DNA of 22,386 nucleotides from contig CAYWBI010000048.1 of the NCBI GenBank assembly GCA_964456445.1, positions 1 through 22,386 on the forward strand. Direction: 5' to 3'. The translations under genes and the position numbers were made by a program. Numbering within the stretch: the stretch's first letter is position 1; each line of letters starts with the position of its first letter. The notes under the pieces were generated by a model. That model had not been told where the DNA came from. It saw only the letters and a list, made by a program, of their open reading frames with translations, and searched no databases. The stretch is from CAYWBI01 sp964456445 (GTDB lineage Bacteria; Calditrichota; Calditrichia; Calditrichales; J004). Positions 7,819-14,753 of this stretch are shown here, in pieces.

Positions 7819-8520
7819 CTAATTTTTAACTTCCAGACCACCCATGATAACCGTTCCCTTTATAATCAGTTGTCGTGCAGGTTTTGAAACATCTGTTGTC
7901 TCTACCATATCCCCACGAGAAGTATTATTTTCCATACCTCCTAAAATAGGTGTCCCTTGAATATTGACCTGCCAGTGAAATGGCACCCGTATCTCGATAC
8001 CGCCCCAAACGGCAAACACATCGACTGTCAGGGAATCATCGGCGCAATCGGCCTGACGGAGATCGATTGTACCGCCGCCCATAAAGGCCATAACACTTCC
8101 ACTTTTAAGGGTTTGAGAAGTGTAATTATGTTCTCCGCCACCAAGCAGAAAAGTGAGATTAATATAATCGCCGGCCGTTCCGCCACGTTCCCTGTCTTCT
8201 TTGCTCATGTGGTTTCTTAGGATGGCAAGCCCGATAAGTATCAGAATAAGCGGCCACAGTTCCCCAAGCCGGAAATAAATGACATTAAATGAACGCAGAA
8301 GAAACAAGACGCCAAAACCGATAAATATCCAACCATTATAGCTTTGCCGGGCTTCTGCCGGTTGGGATAGATGATTCAGGCCAATGGCAATTAATATGAG
8401 CGGCCAAAAATCAAATAAATTGACGCCAAAATCAAAGCCAATATTATCCAGAAAGAGAACTATACCTGCCAGAACAATCGCAATACCGAAATAAAATTTA
8501 AAATCGAAATGACGCTTCAT
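7819..8520 (-). CDS. LiaF-like membrane protein (LiaI/LiaF TM region plus LiaF C-terminal domain)
   Basis: A 233-residue membrane protein. The first ~105 residues hold four hydrophobic segments arranged as a duplicated pair, each ending in a near-identical FWPLILI(A)IGL / LWPLILILIGL block (38-48 and 88-98), typical of the LiaI/LiaF-like transmembrane region. Residues 118-233 form a beta-rich domain with repeated GGG/GG turns, like the cell-wall-stress domain of LiaF. In Firmicutes LiaF inhibits the LiaS kinase during envelope stress. Here a LytS-type kinase follows on the same strand, which is suggestive but not proof of partnership. AAGGAG stands five bases before the ATG. Its leader contains nested inverted repeats. 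Confidence 0.82.
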   Translation of the reverse strand: MKRHFDFKFYFGIAIVLAGIVLFLDNIGFDFGVNLFDFWPLILIAIGLNHLSQPAEARQSYNGWIFIGFGVLFLLRSFNVIYFRLGELWPLILILIGLAILRNHMSKEDRERGGTAGDYINLTFLLGGGEHNYTSQTLKSGSVMAFMGGGTIDLRQADCADDSLTVDVFAVWGGIEIRVPFHWQVNIQGTPILGGMENNTSRGDMVETTDVSKPARQLIIKGTVIMGGLEVKN

Positions 8521-8554
8521 AACAACTCCTTGTTTTCATCATCAAAATTTAGCG

Positions 8555-8605
8555 GGCCAATATTGCTCTTTCATTATTTCTGTTTTTTGCAGAAAAACAT
8601 TGGCC
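8555..8605 (-). repeat. Nested inverted repeats in the leader of the LiaF-like gene
   Basis: An outer 7-bp inverted repeat (GGCCAAT 8555-8561 with ATTGGCC 8599-8605) encloses an inner 6-bp one (TTTCTG 8577-8582 with CAGAAA 8590-8595, 7-base loop). Both lie 35-85 bases upstream of the ATG of the LiaF-like gene. It could be a structured leader or an operator. The repeats are exact; the role is unknown. Confidence 0.4.
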
Positions 8606-8635
8606 GTTTAATGCATTGTCTTTTTATTACGGTAA

Positions 8636-8661
8636 AAAACGGGAAAAGTTATCCCTGTTTT
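8636..8661 (-). terminator. Probable terminator of the alarmone synthetase-TPR gene
   Basis: On the minus strand an AAAAC(A)GGGA arm pairs with TCCCGTTTT across a short loop, with one bulged base, and runs into a T-tract. It lies about 16 bases after the stop of the synthetase-TPR gene. The stem is short and A/T rich, so confidence is moderate. Confidence 0.4.
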
Positions 8662-8676
8662 AAAAACCAGACTAAT

Positions 8677-9906
8677 TTATTGAAACAGACGGGCATTAAT
8701 CATCCGTTTTAGGTTTTGTGCCGGAACAAATTCCGGCAGAATATTTATGACCTCGTCACAATCCTGCAACGCCTTGGCCAGATCATCCAAATCATAGTAG
8801 GTCAATGCGCGCATATAATACCCCTCGTATGCAGAAGGGTTGATCCGGATGGATATTTCGAAATCACTTAATGCCTGGCTATATTTTTGTTGTGTCCGGT
8901 AACAAAGCCCGCGGTTATTATAAGAACGGATATTATTATTGTCCAGTTGGATGGAACGGTTAAAATCCCTTTCGGCTTTTTTATAGTCCGAAAGCACAAA
9001 ATAAGCCATGCCGCGGTGGTTATATATAATGGAGCGGATCACATCGGGGGCCTTCATGCGCAAGATACGGGAGTAAATATCTACAGCCTCTTTATACTGG
9101 CCATTGCTATGTAACTGAAGGCCTTCGTATAATAATTTTTCCAGCGGTTTTTCCGGAAGGATCGGCATGGTCAAATTAAAGCGGTCGTGGTTTGTTTGTG
9201 CCGGGCCCATATTCTCCAACAGGCTTAAGCCCTTAATCTGTGATGCTTTTTTCTCGACAGACTGACGTAATTTAAACCCAAAGTCCTGGGCCACGCGATG
9301 ATATTCGCGGATTTCCTGGAACAAAACATCGGAGAGGGTAAGGATTGCATTTAGTGATGCCAGCTTACGTTTGATGGGTTCATTGAGCACCGAAAAGTTG
9401 GCCTTATACACCAATTCATGTTCAACTTCCGCCCAGGCATCCTGTAAGATGGTACGTATCTGTACCTCAAACATTTTGCTGGTATATGGTAAATGTTTGT
9501 TAAGGATATCCCGGGGCAAGGCAATTAAAATATGGGTCGAATCATATCCAAATTCCCGGAAAGAATGTTTTAAGCCTTTTTTTTCGATTTCTTCAATTCG
9601 AAAATTGGCTGCCAGGGTTTGTTCAACGCGATGGATGTCTTCAAGAAATGGACAAATAATACGAATGCCAAGCACATCGGTAAGCCGGGGGCTATCACCC
9701 TGGGCGTGGAGTTTCAAAATTTTTTCAAAATAACTATCAAAATTTTTTACACGAAATTTTATATCTGCATTTATATCATTCGTCCTTAAAAGTGTGCTTA
9801 TTTTACGCTGAAGTTTGCGGCTTACTTCCTCATATTGAGAAATCAGGACGTCATATTCTTTTTTTACATGCAGCCGGCTTGGCAGTTGTTTTTTTACAGA
9901 CATCAT
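8677..9906 (-). CDS. RelA/SpoT-type alarmone synthetase domain fused to C-terminal TPR repeats
   Basis: A 409-residue cytoplasmic protein. Residues ~20-230 match the nucleotidyl (pyrophospho)transferase domain of small alarmone synthetases: R52/K54/S58/K62 of the ATP-binding helix, LTDVLGIRI with D77 (metal ligand) and R82, GYDSTH at 120-125, and EVQIRT at 147-152 with catalytic E147, followed by AWAEVEHELVYK. The HD hydrolase, TGS and ACT domains of long RelA/Spo proteins are absent. From about 252 to 392 there are four TPR units, each with the A-Y and G-A pattern (for example YNHRGMAYF, YNNRGLCYR). Expected product is (p)ppGpp or a related alarmone, or, as in toxic relatives, pyrophosphorylated tRNA; the sequence cannot decide. 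The TPR array probably senses a protein partner. Two ATGs occur at the start; GGGG lies just upstream. Confidence 0.88.
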   Translation of the reverse strand: MMSVKKQLPSRLHVKKEYDVLISQYEEVSRKLQRKISTLLRTNDINADIKFRVKNFDSYFEKILKLHAQGDSPRLTDVLGIRIICPFLEDIHRVEQTLAANFRIEEIEKKGLKHSFREFGYDSTHILIALPRDILNKHLPYTSKMFEVQIRTILQDAWAEVEHELVYKANFSVLNEPIKRKLASLNAILTLSDVLFQEIREYHRVAQDFGFKLRQSVEKKASQIKGLSLLENMGPAQTNHDRFNLTMPILPEKPLEKLLYEGLQLHSNGQYKEAVDIYSRILRMKAPDVIRSIIYNHRGMAYFVLSDYKKAERDFNRSIQLDNNNIRSYNNRGLCYRTQQKYSQALSDFEISIRINPSAYEGYYMRALTYYDLDDLAKALQDCDEVINILPEFVPAQNLKRMINARLFQ

Positions 9907-10106
9907 ATATCCCCGGTTATTTTTATCTAATTTAATAAAAGATTTGTCTAATAAATAGAGTATTGGATTTCTGACAGATCTTATATGTTCAGGTTGAGTT
10001 CATCAGTCAGAAATGTTTTTAGCCTTCTTGACGGTATTTTTTTATCTTACTCAATTATGATTTGTTTCCATGAGAAATTTCAACTTCATTAGTAAGGCTA
10101 TATACG
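9907..10106. promoter_or_regulatory. Divergent intergenic region, synthetase-TPR and methyltransferase genes
   Basis: This A+T-rich gap must hold the promoters of two divergent genes. I could not pick out a convincing -35/-10 pair on either strand, and there is no gene in it. Confidence 0.35.
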
Positions 10107-10526
10107 ATGATTTATGTTTTATTTCAATTTGGTATTTTAGTTTTGTTGGCTTTACGGGTAGAATTAGAGGCCATTGACATATATGGCATCGCTGTATTTG
10201 TTTTGGCGGCTTTTGTTGGGCTTTGGGCCATTTATACCATGGGAAGCGGTAATGTTCGTATCCTCCCGGAATTGATGGATGGCGCCATATTAAGATTGCA
10301 TGGGCCGTATAAATATATTCGGCATCCCATGTACACATCTGTTCTTTTTATTGCGCTTAGCATGGCCATAAGCCCTCCGGGCATGATCAGTATTCTTCTT
10401 TTTGCCGGGTTGTGCTTTACACTTTATTTAAAACTGACTTACGAGGAAAAGCAACTTGCAAACCGTTTCCCGGAATATGCCGAATATAAAAAGCAAACAC
10501 ACTTCATAATTCCCTTTATCCTCTGA
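10107..10526 (+). CDS. Small membrane methyltransferase of the ICMT/PEMT family
   Basis: A 139-residue integral membrane protein with hydrophobic segments near 3-16, 24-44 and 78-108. It carries the family signature: GPYKYIRHPMYTSVL (66-80, with the RHPMY core at 72-76) and a C-terminal EEKQLANRFPEYAEYKK block (113-129) whose glutamate and arginine contact SAM in isoprenylcysteine carboxyl methyltransferases. Bacterial members methylate lipids or unknown small molecules; protein prenyl-cysteine is not expected as substrate here. It is a single gene, convergent with the STAS gene 19 bases downstream, and gives no context clue to its substrate. Confidence 0.85.
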   Translation: MIYVLFQFGILVLLALRVELEAIDIYGIAVFVLAAFVGLWAIYTMGSGNVRILPELMDGAILRLHGPYKYIRHPMYTSVLFIALSMAISPPGMISILLFAGLCFTLYLKLTYEEKQLANRFPEYAEYKKQTHFIIPFIL

Positions 10527-10545
10527 CAACTTTTTTGAACTTAAA

Positions 10546-10890
10546 TCAAGTTTTGTTCAATTCATTGACCGCCTGATCCAAATCGGCTTTTATCGATAAT
10601 ATCTGGATTAGTCGTGTAACCTGAAAAACGCCTTTTACTTTTTCCGTAAGTGCCACAAGACAAAATCTCCCGTCCTGCGCTTCGATCAGTTTATAACATT
10701 TCATAATCGATCCTACACCCATACTATTGATCCAGCCAACATGTTTCATATCCAGAATAATACGTTTTATACCGTCATGGAGCAGGAGTTCGATGTTTTG
10801 GATAAGTTTATCGGTACCGGGGGGCCCCATTAAATTTCCCTTGATACTGAGTACTGCCACTTTTTGCCGGATGCTCTCTTTAATCTTCAT
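10546..10890 (-). CDS. STAS-domain anti-anti-sigma factor
   Basis: A 114-residue single STAS domain of the SpoIIAA/RsbV type. It starts with the usual strand (VAVLSIKGNL) and has the central signature ILDMKHVGWINSMGVGSI (45-62), in which S56 is the serine phosphorylated by an anti-sigma kinase. When dephosphorylated such proteins bind the kinase and free a sigma factor, or act in similar partner-switching. No anti-sigma kinase (RsbW-like) or phosphatase is encoded in this window, so its partner is elsewhere. GGCGGGGAATATC upstream gives a reasonable ribosome binding site. It diverges from the VLRF1-type gene. Confidence 0.9.
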   Translation of the reverse strand: MKIKESIRQKVAVLSIKGNLMGPPGTDKLIQNIELLLHDGIKRIILDMKHVGWINSMGVGSIMKCYKLIEAQDGRFCLVALTEKVKGVFQVTRLIQILSIKADLDQAVNELNKT

Positions 10891-11036
10891 TTTGATATTC
10901 CCCGCCTTTTATCACTATTTGCAACATGACTTTTGCTAATTCTGTAAAATATGAAAATACTTAATAAATGGGGAATAGTGAACACTTTTTTTATTAGATT
11001 TCTGTTTATCTGTAAAATTTAAGTTATTTTCCACCC

Positions 11037-11807
11037 ATGTTTATTCTTGACTATCCTACGGCCATGCGTTATTTAATTTATTGCCTGGCACAAAACCGGC
11101 CTTTTTTGTTGGATGAGCAGCGTTGTTATTACGATATTAAAAACAAGAACGGTAAACACCAATTGCGCTTTCGCTACCCTCTTTGCACACCGGATTTTTC
11201 AACATTTAGCGCCGCTAAATGGCCTGTTGCAGCAAGAGCGTATCGTTCTTCGGCAAAGTCTGCAAGTGATATACCGGCCGGCATGTTAAAATTATTATTG
11301 CCAAATCCGCCATGCTATATGCTTGTTTTGTTACAGGTAGGAAATGCCGCATTGGCAACAATCGAAAATGGCCAAATTATGCAGCATAAGGTTATAGCAA
11401 AATATGTTACGCGAAAAAAACAGGGAAAATCACAGATCAATTATCTGAAAACAAAAGGGAAGTCACGGGCAGGTTCCCGTGTACGTCTTGCAAATGCCCG
11501 TCTGTTTTTTGACGAAGTAAACGATTGGCTTGTGGAGAACCTAAACAATAATACCAGGACTGTTTTATACAGCGCCACACCACTGATTTTGGGGATGCTT
11601 TTTTCTTCCAAACATAAATCCCCTTTAGATAAAGACGATCCTCGCTTACGCAAAATACCACTGGATGTAAACCGGCCACGCTTTGCACAATTGCAGTATG
11701 TTCGAAAAAAAACCGAAGAGGGCTGGATTGAATACGGTAACGATGCAGATGATATGTACCGTAAAGAACTGCAATCTTTGTGGGATGGGCGGCTTATTAG
11801 CGATTAA
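11037..11807 (+). CDS. Bacterial Vms1-like release factor 1 (VLRF1-type peptidyl-tRNA hydrolase)
   Basis: A 256-residue soluble protein. Residues ~92-190 match the eRF1-like domain of Vms1/ANKZF1: a strand with GNAALATIENGQ (102-113), then KYVTRKKQGKSQ (122-133), the equivalent of the TVRRKQGGSQ motif, in which the GxxQ glutamine (Q133) is the hydrolytic residue. After it comes KGKSRAGSRVR (140-150), the equivalent of the KGxxxSAGxxLR segment, and a helix plus VLYSATPLILGMLF. In eukaryotes the domain frees nascent chains from stalled large ribosomal subunits. Here there is no zinc finger, ankyrin repeat or VCP motif, and the flanking N- and C-terminal parts (1-90, 195-256) are not recognised. 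Its role in ribosome rescue is inferred from the motif. It diverges from the STAS gene and has no clear Shine-Dalgarno. Confidence 0.75.
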   Translation: MFILDYPTAMRYLIYCLAQNRPFLLDEQRCYYDIKNKNGKHQLRFRYPLCTPDFSTFSAAKWPVAARAYRSSAKSASDIPAGMLKLLLPNPPCYMLVLLQVGNAALATIENGQIMQHKVIAKYVTRKKQGKSQINYLKTKGKSRAGSRVRLANARLFFDEVNDWLVENLNNNTRTVLYSATPLILGMLFSSKHKSPLDKDDPRLRKIPLDVNRPRFAQLQYVRKKTEEGWIEYGNDADDMYRKELQSLWDGRLISD

Positions 11808-12005
11808 ACCGGGCCACGGGGATGTGTATTATAACCCCACTCCATGGGAACAAATCCCGAAGGTTGAATATGTTTGCCGTAGATGGGTGGGTAGGGAACA
11901 CCGGTTTTGGGTTTTGAAAGAAAGATGAATATCATCATTTAGTTTCGGTTTGTCCGGGTGGGGCATGCCCTGGCTATGCTTAGGGCCTTCCGGTCCCGAT
12001 AAATA
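11808..12005. other. Intergenic stretch with an inverted repeat, no gene called
   Basis: This gap separates two convergent genes. It is G-rich in places and carries a 5-bp inverted repeat (GCCCT 11967-11971 with AGGGC 11982-11986) beside a GGGCATGCCC palindrome at 11961-11970. It may hold a terminator for one or both flanking genes, but neither strand shows a T-run after the stem. A residual frame continues past the end of the release-factor gene without recognisable content. Confidence 0.35.
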
Positions 12006-12749
12006 TTACTCAGCAAACAGAGGCATGATATCCAACATGAAATTTTCTTCCAGGCGGTCGATTCTTACTAAATCAAGACGCACCAATTCCGCGGAAGTAT
12101 GATATTCAATTGGGAAATTGGGATATACCTCGGGGTTGCTTTTCAGCCGGGGCGGTTCATCCTGTAGCAATTCCATCAAAAACAGCGCCTGGTATAGATA
12201 AGTTCGGGCGCTGTCAAATTCGCCCAACTGATACAGACACATACCTTTGATGTGTGTAAACATGGCACAGGAAGCGTTTTCAACTATAGAGCGATTGATG
12301 CAATCCAGCGCCAAAGAAAAATTCTTTTCATCATAGTTTAAAACGGCGGCAAGATAGTTAATGTATTCATCCCGGGGATAGTCGCCATAAATCCTTAAAA
12401 TATATGTACGATATCTTTTGGTATAATCCATCCAGGCAAGTTTATGGTTTATTTCGTATATTCTTTGAATTAATTCAGGTGAGACGCTATTGTATTTATT
12501 ATCTAATTTGTTGAATATTGTAATGGTACGTTCAAATGAAAAGGGTTCATCGTCCATTATATCCGGCGCGAATGAAGGCGTTTGATTTTTCTGCTTTTCT
12601 ATATCCTGTGTATTGTTTTTTATGAACACTTCATTTCCAATATCAAATATCCTGGAAATGGACTCCAGGGTAAAGCTGGTGGAATAACTTCGCCTACAAA
12701 AGGTCTCATATATTTCTTTTATCGATTGTCGGATATCTGCTTGTGTCAT
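12006..12749 (-). CDS. TPR-like helical protein of unknown function
   Basis: A 247-residue, probably cytoplasmic protein with no signal peptide. The start is taken as the ATG at 12749 (MTQADIRQ), with AAAAGG about eight bases upstream, rather than a TTG 51 bases earlier. The protein is almost all helical. Residues near 130-190 look like two TPR units (YINYLAAVLNYDEKNFSLAL and FTHIKGMCLYQLGEFDSARTYLYQALF). The N-terminal 60 residues and the acidic/Asn-rich linker after them are not recognised. TPR proteins usually scaffold protein complexes. No function is claimed; it diverges from the secreted hydrolase gene. Confidence 0.65.
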   Translation of the reverse strand: MTQADIRQSIKEIYETFCRRSYSTSFTLESISRIFDIGNEVFIKNNTQDIEKQKNQTPSFAPDIMDDEPFSFERTITIFNKLDNKYNSVSPELIQRIYEINHKLAWMDYTKRYRTYILRIYGDYPRDEYINYLAAVLNYDEKNFSLALDCINRSIVENASCAMFTHIKGMCLYQLGEFDSARTYLYQALFLMELLQDEPPRLKSNPEVYPNFPIEYHTSAELVRLDLVRIDRLEENFMLDIMPLFAE

Positions 12750-12905
12750 GATGCACCTTTTCGTTTTTCTTTTTAACAATAATCGTTTTGCCACGGACAA
12801 AGTTTATAATATGATATTATTGGACAATTTTAACACACTTGATGCCCACAAAATTTGACACGGATTCAATTTGCCTCTTACCTTCGTTTATTCCTGGAGA
12901 AATAG

Positions 12906-13796
12906 ATGCGCCTGAAAAGCTGTATTAACTTTATTTATATCGCTCTTTTTTGCATAACAGCGCTTAGCTATGCACAAACAGAGGACGTGTCATCCATATC
13001 CTGGCATCAGGTGCAGGGTGGACAATGGGCGCGTATCTATCTAAAAAACAGCCCGTTCCCGCATACGTCCAGAAAAGCGGGTCATCGCTACAAAAATATA
13101 TTCTTCAGTTATAACACAAGCTATTCCGATAGCTCGGCAATTGTTTTTATCCCCGATGGCTATAAACCAATCCGCAAGCTTAACAATGTGGTCGTTCATT
13201 TCCATGGCTGGAACAATGAAGTGATGAACGTGATGTACAATTTTAAGCTCATCCCTCAATTTGTGGCCTCCGGGAAAAATGCCATCCTGATTTTAGCGCA
13301 GGGGCCTAAAAACGCCATGGATTCCAGCGGGGGGAAAATTGAGGAGAAGGACGGTTTAAAGAATTATCTCTATGAGGCCTTACGAAACCTGCGTGGTCAA
13401 AAGAAAATTTCTTCCGCGGCGCTGGGGCATGTAATCATCAGCGCACACAGTGGTGGGTACCGGCCTGCCATACTCGGCCTGGTAAAGGGCGGATTGCCAT
13501 TGCATGTAAAAGAAATATTTTTGTTTGACGCCTTTTATGATTTAACGGATTTACTGGTTCCCTGGCTTAAGTCGGATAGTGGCCATCGTTTGCGCAGCAT
13601 ATTTACAGCGCATCTTGCCCCGGAGCATAGACATTTTGTCCGCATGCTCGCCATCCAGCGTTTGCGTTACGAAAATACCTTGAGCGAAGGTACCCAAATT
13701 TATCTTAAATTTACCAATGTTTGCCATGATTGCGTGATGGACGGAACCTTTGAACAATGGCTTAAGGTCAGTATTCTTGAAGATATTGGCGAATAA
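12906..13796 (+). CDS. Secreted alpha/beta-hydrolase-fold protein
   Basis: A 296-residue exported protein with a signal peptide (hydrophobic 8-22, likely cut at SYA-Q24). The fold shows the hydrolase layout: an oxyanion strand VVVHFHGWNNE (95-105), a nucleophile elbow ISAHSGGY (178-185) with candidate S182, a later strand IFLFDAFYD (204-212) with candidate acid D208, and a candidate histidine H274 in NVCHDCVMD. The elbow is H-S-G-G, so it departs slightly from the common GxSxG. Substrate is unknown. GGAGA at 12896-12900 is the ribosome binding site; TTGACA at 12855-12860 followed by TACCTT at 12879 could be the promoter. Confidence 0.75.
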   Translation: MRLKSCINFIYIALFCITALSYAQTEDVSSISWHQVQGGQWARIYLKNSPFPHTSRKAGHRYKNIFFSYNTSYSDSSAIVFIPDGYKPIRKLNNVVVHFHGWNNEVMNVMYNFKLIPQFVASGKNAILILAQGPKNAMDSSGGKIEEKDGLKNYLYEALRNLRGQKKISSAALGHVIISAHSGGYRPAILGLVKGGLPLHVKEIFLFDAFYDLTDLLVPWLKSDSGHRLRSIFTAHLAPEHRHFVRMLAIQRLRYENTLSEGTQIYLKFTNVCHDCVMDGTFEQWLKVSILEDIGE

Positions 13797-14109
13797 GATG
13801 GGACCGGCTTTGTTTTGCCACCCCGGGAGAGCTTAGCCTAAACCCCTCCATTTTATAGGACAATAGCTGTCGTTTCAAAGACGGTTGCCATAACCCTCGC
13901 CCCCACTAACTTTTTTTCCGCTATTTATTCCCATCGATTGTTTTGTCCATCTAAAATCCTTAAAATGATGGTCATACAAAAATATCGTTCCATGCAGGAA
14001 ATTTAACGGATAGTAAATGAACAAACCCTGTGGTTGGAACCTTTTTCAGGCAGTTAAATTACATCGGTACGATCTATCAAAAGACATCCTAAATTGTTAA
14101 GGAGAAATC
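13797..14109. other. Intergenic region, promoter expected but not resolved
   Basis: No reading frame, hairpin terminator or clear promoter boxes can be supported in this 313-base stretch. It must contain the promoter of the envelope operon that begins at 14110, whose ribosome binding site AAGGAGAA is at 14100-14107. Confidence 0.35.
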
Positions 14110-14745
14110 ATGCGCTTATTTAAAATAACAGCGATCGTTTTAATGCTGACAAGTGGTTTGTTTGCACAAAACCGGATTACCGAGTTTTCGGTTGGCTTAT
14201 TGCGGCCGGCCGACGCCCAGAGCGGCTTTTATGGCGGGGTAAATTTTGGCCGTATGGTTGACGAAAAAATCGGCGTAAGTGTCGGGGTTCATGTTTATCG
14301 TAGCAGTTACACAAAAAAATCACAAATCGGTGAAAAAAACCAGTCCGGGCAGATTGTCATTTCGACCACGCAATATGAACTTGATCAAAGCGCGACACTG
14401 ATCCCGCTATTTTTCCAGTTACATTATACAGGCCCGGTAACCAAGAGCCTTGATTTACGGATTACCGGCGGGGTAGGCTATGAACTCTTGTGGAATTCCG
14501 TTCAAAATTATGTGACGTCCCAGGACGCAACCCAGTTTTTCAGTTCCTTTAGCTGGAACCTTGGCGCCGGGTTAAGTATGCCAATCAGCCGAGCGGCGGA
14601 TTTTTATGGCGAAGCATTTTATCATGGTGGCGTTCCAAACCGCGACGCCGGTAAAACGGAGGCCGGGCTACCGGTAAGCTCCCAAATCGATATGTCCGGG
14701 CTTGGCATACGGCTTGGTATTCGATTATATGGCTTTGGGTTCTAA
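14110..14745 (+). CDS. Outer-membrane beta-barrel protein
   Basis: A 211-residue protein with a signal peptide (MRLFKITAIVLMLTSGLFAQ, cut before or after Q20). The mature part alternates polar and hydrophobic residues in short amphipathic strands with Gly/aromatic turns and ends in the outer-membrane signature LYGFGF with C-terminal Phe, which favours insertion by the BAM complex. Similar short barrels are labelled porin family or OMP_b-brl. No specific cargo or ligand can be read. AAGGAGAA lies just before the ATG. Its stop codon overlaps the ribosome binding site of the SpoIID-type gene, so they are cotranscribed and translationally linked. Confidence 0.8.
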   Translation: MRLFKITAIVLMLTSGLFAQNRITEFSVGLLRPADAQSGFYGGVNFGRMVDEKIGVSVGVHVYRSSYTKKSQIGEKNQSGQIVISTTQYELDQSATLIPLFFQLHYTGPVTKSLDLRITGGVGYELLWNSVQNYVTSQDATQFFSSFSWNLGAGLSMPISRAADFYGEAFYHGGVPNRDAGKTEAGLPVSSQIDMSGLGIRLGIRLYGFGF

Positions 14746-14753
14746 GGAGACAA

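Noticed and set aside
9371..9733. 120-codon plus-strand frame inside the synthetase-TPR gene
   Set aside because: It is antisense to the catalytic synthetase domain, whose conserved motifs explain this stretch; the antisense product has no recognisable feature.
10535..10560. TTGAAC/GTTCAA inverted repeat between convergent genes
   Set aside because: A+T-rich, 14-base spacing and overlapping the STAS stop codon; too weak to call a terminator.
11683..11928. 81-codon plus-strand frame overlapping the end of the release-factor gene
   Set aside because: Most of it shadows the VLRF1-type gene in another frame; the part beyond the stop has no recognisable content. The gap itself is kept as a low-interest finding.
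12750..12800. Extended TTG start for the TPR-like protein
   Set aside because: The ATG at 12749 has a ribosome binding site and a better N-terminus; the extension is a basic stretch without such support.
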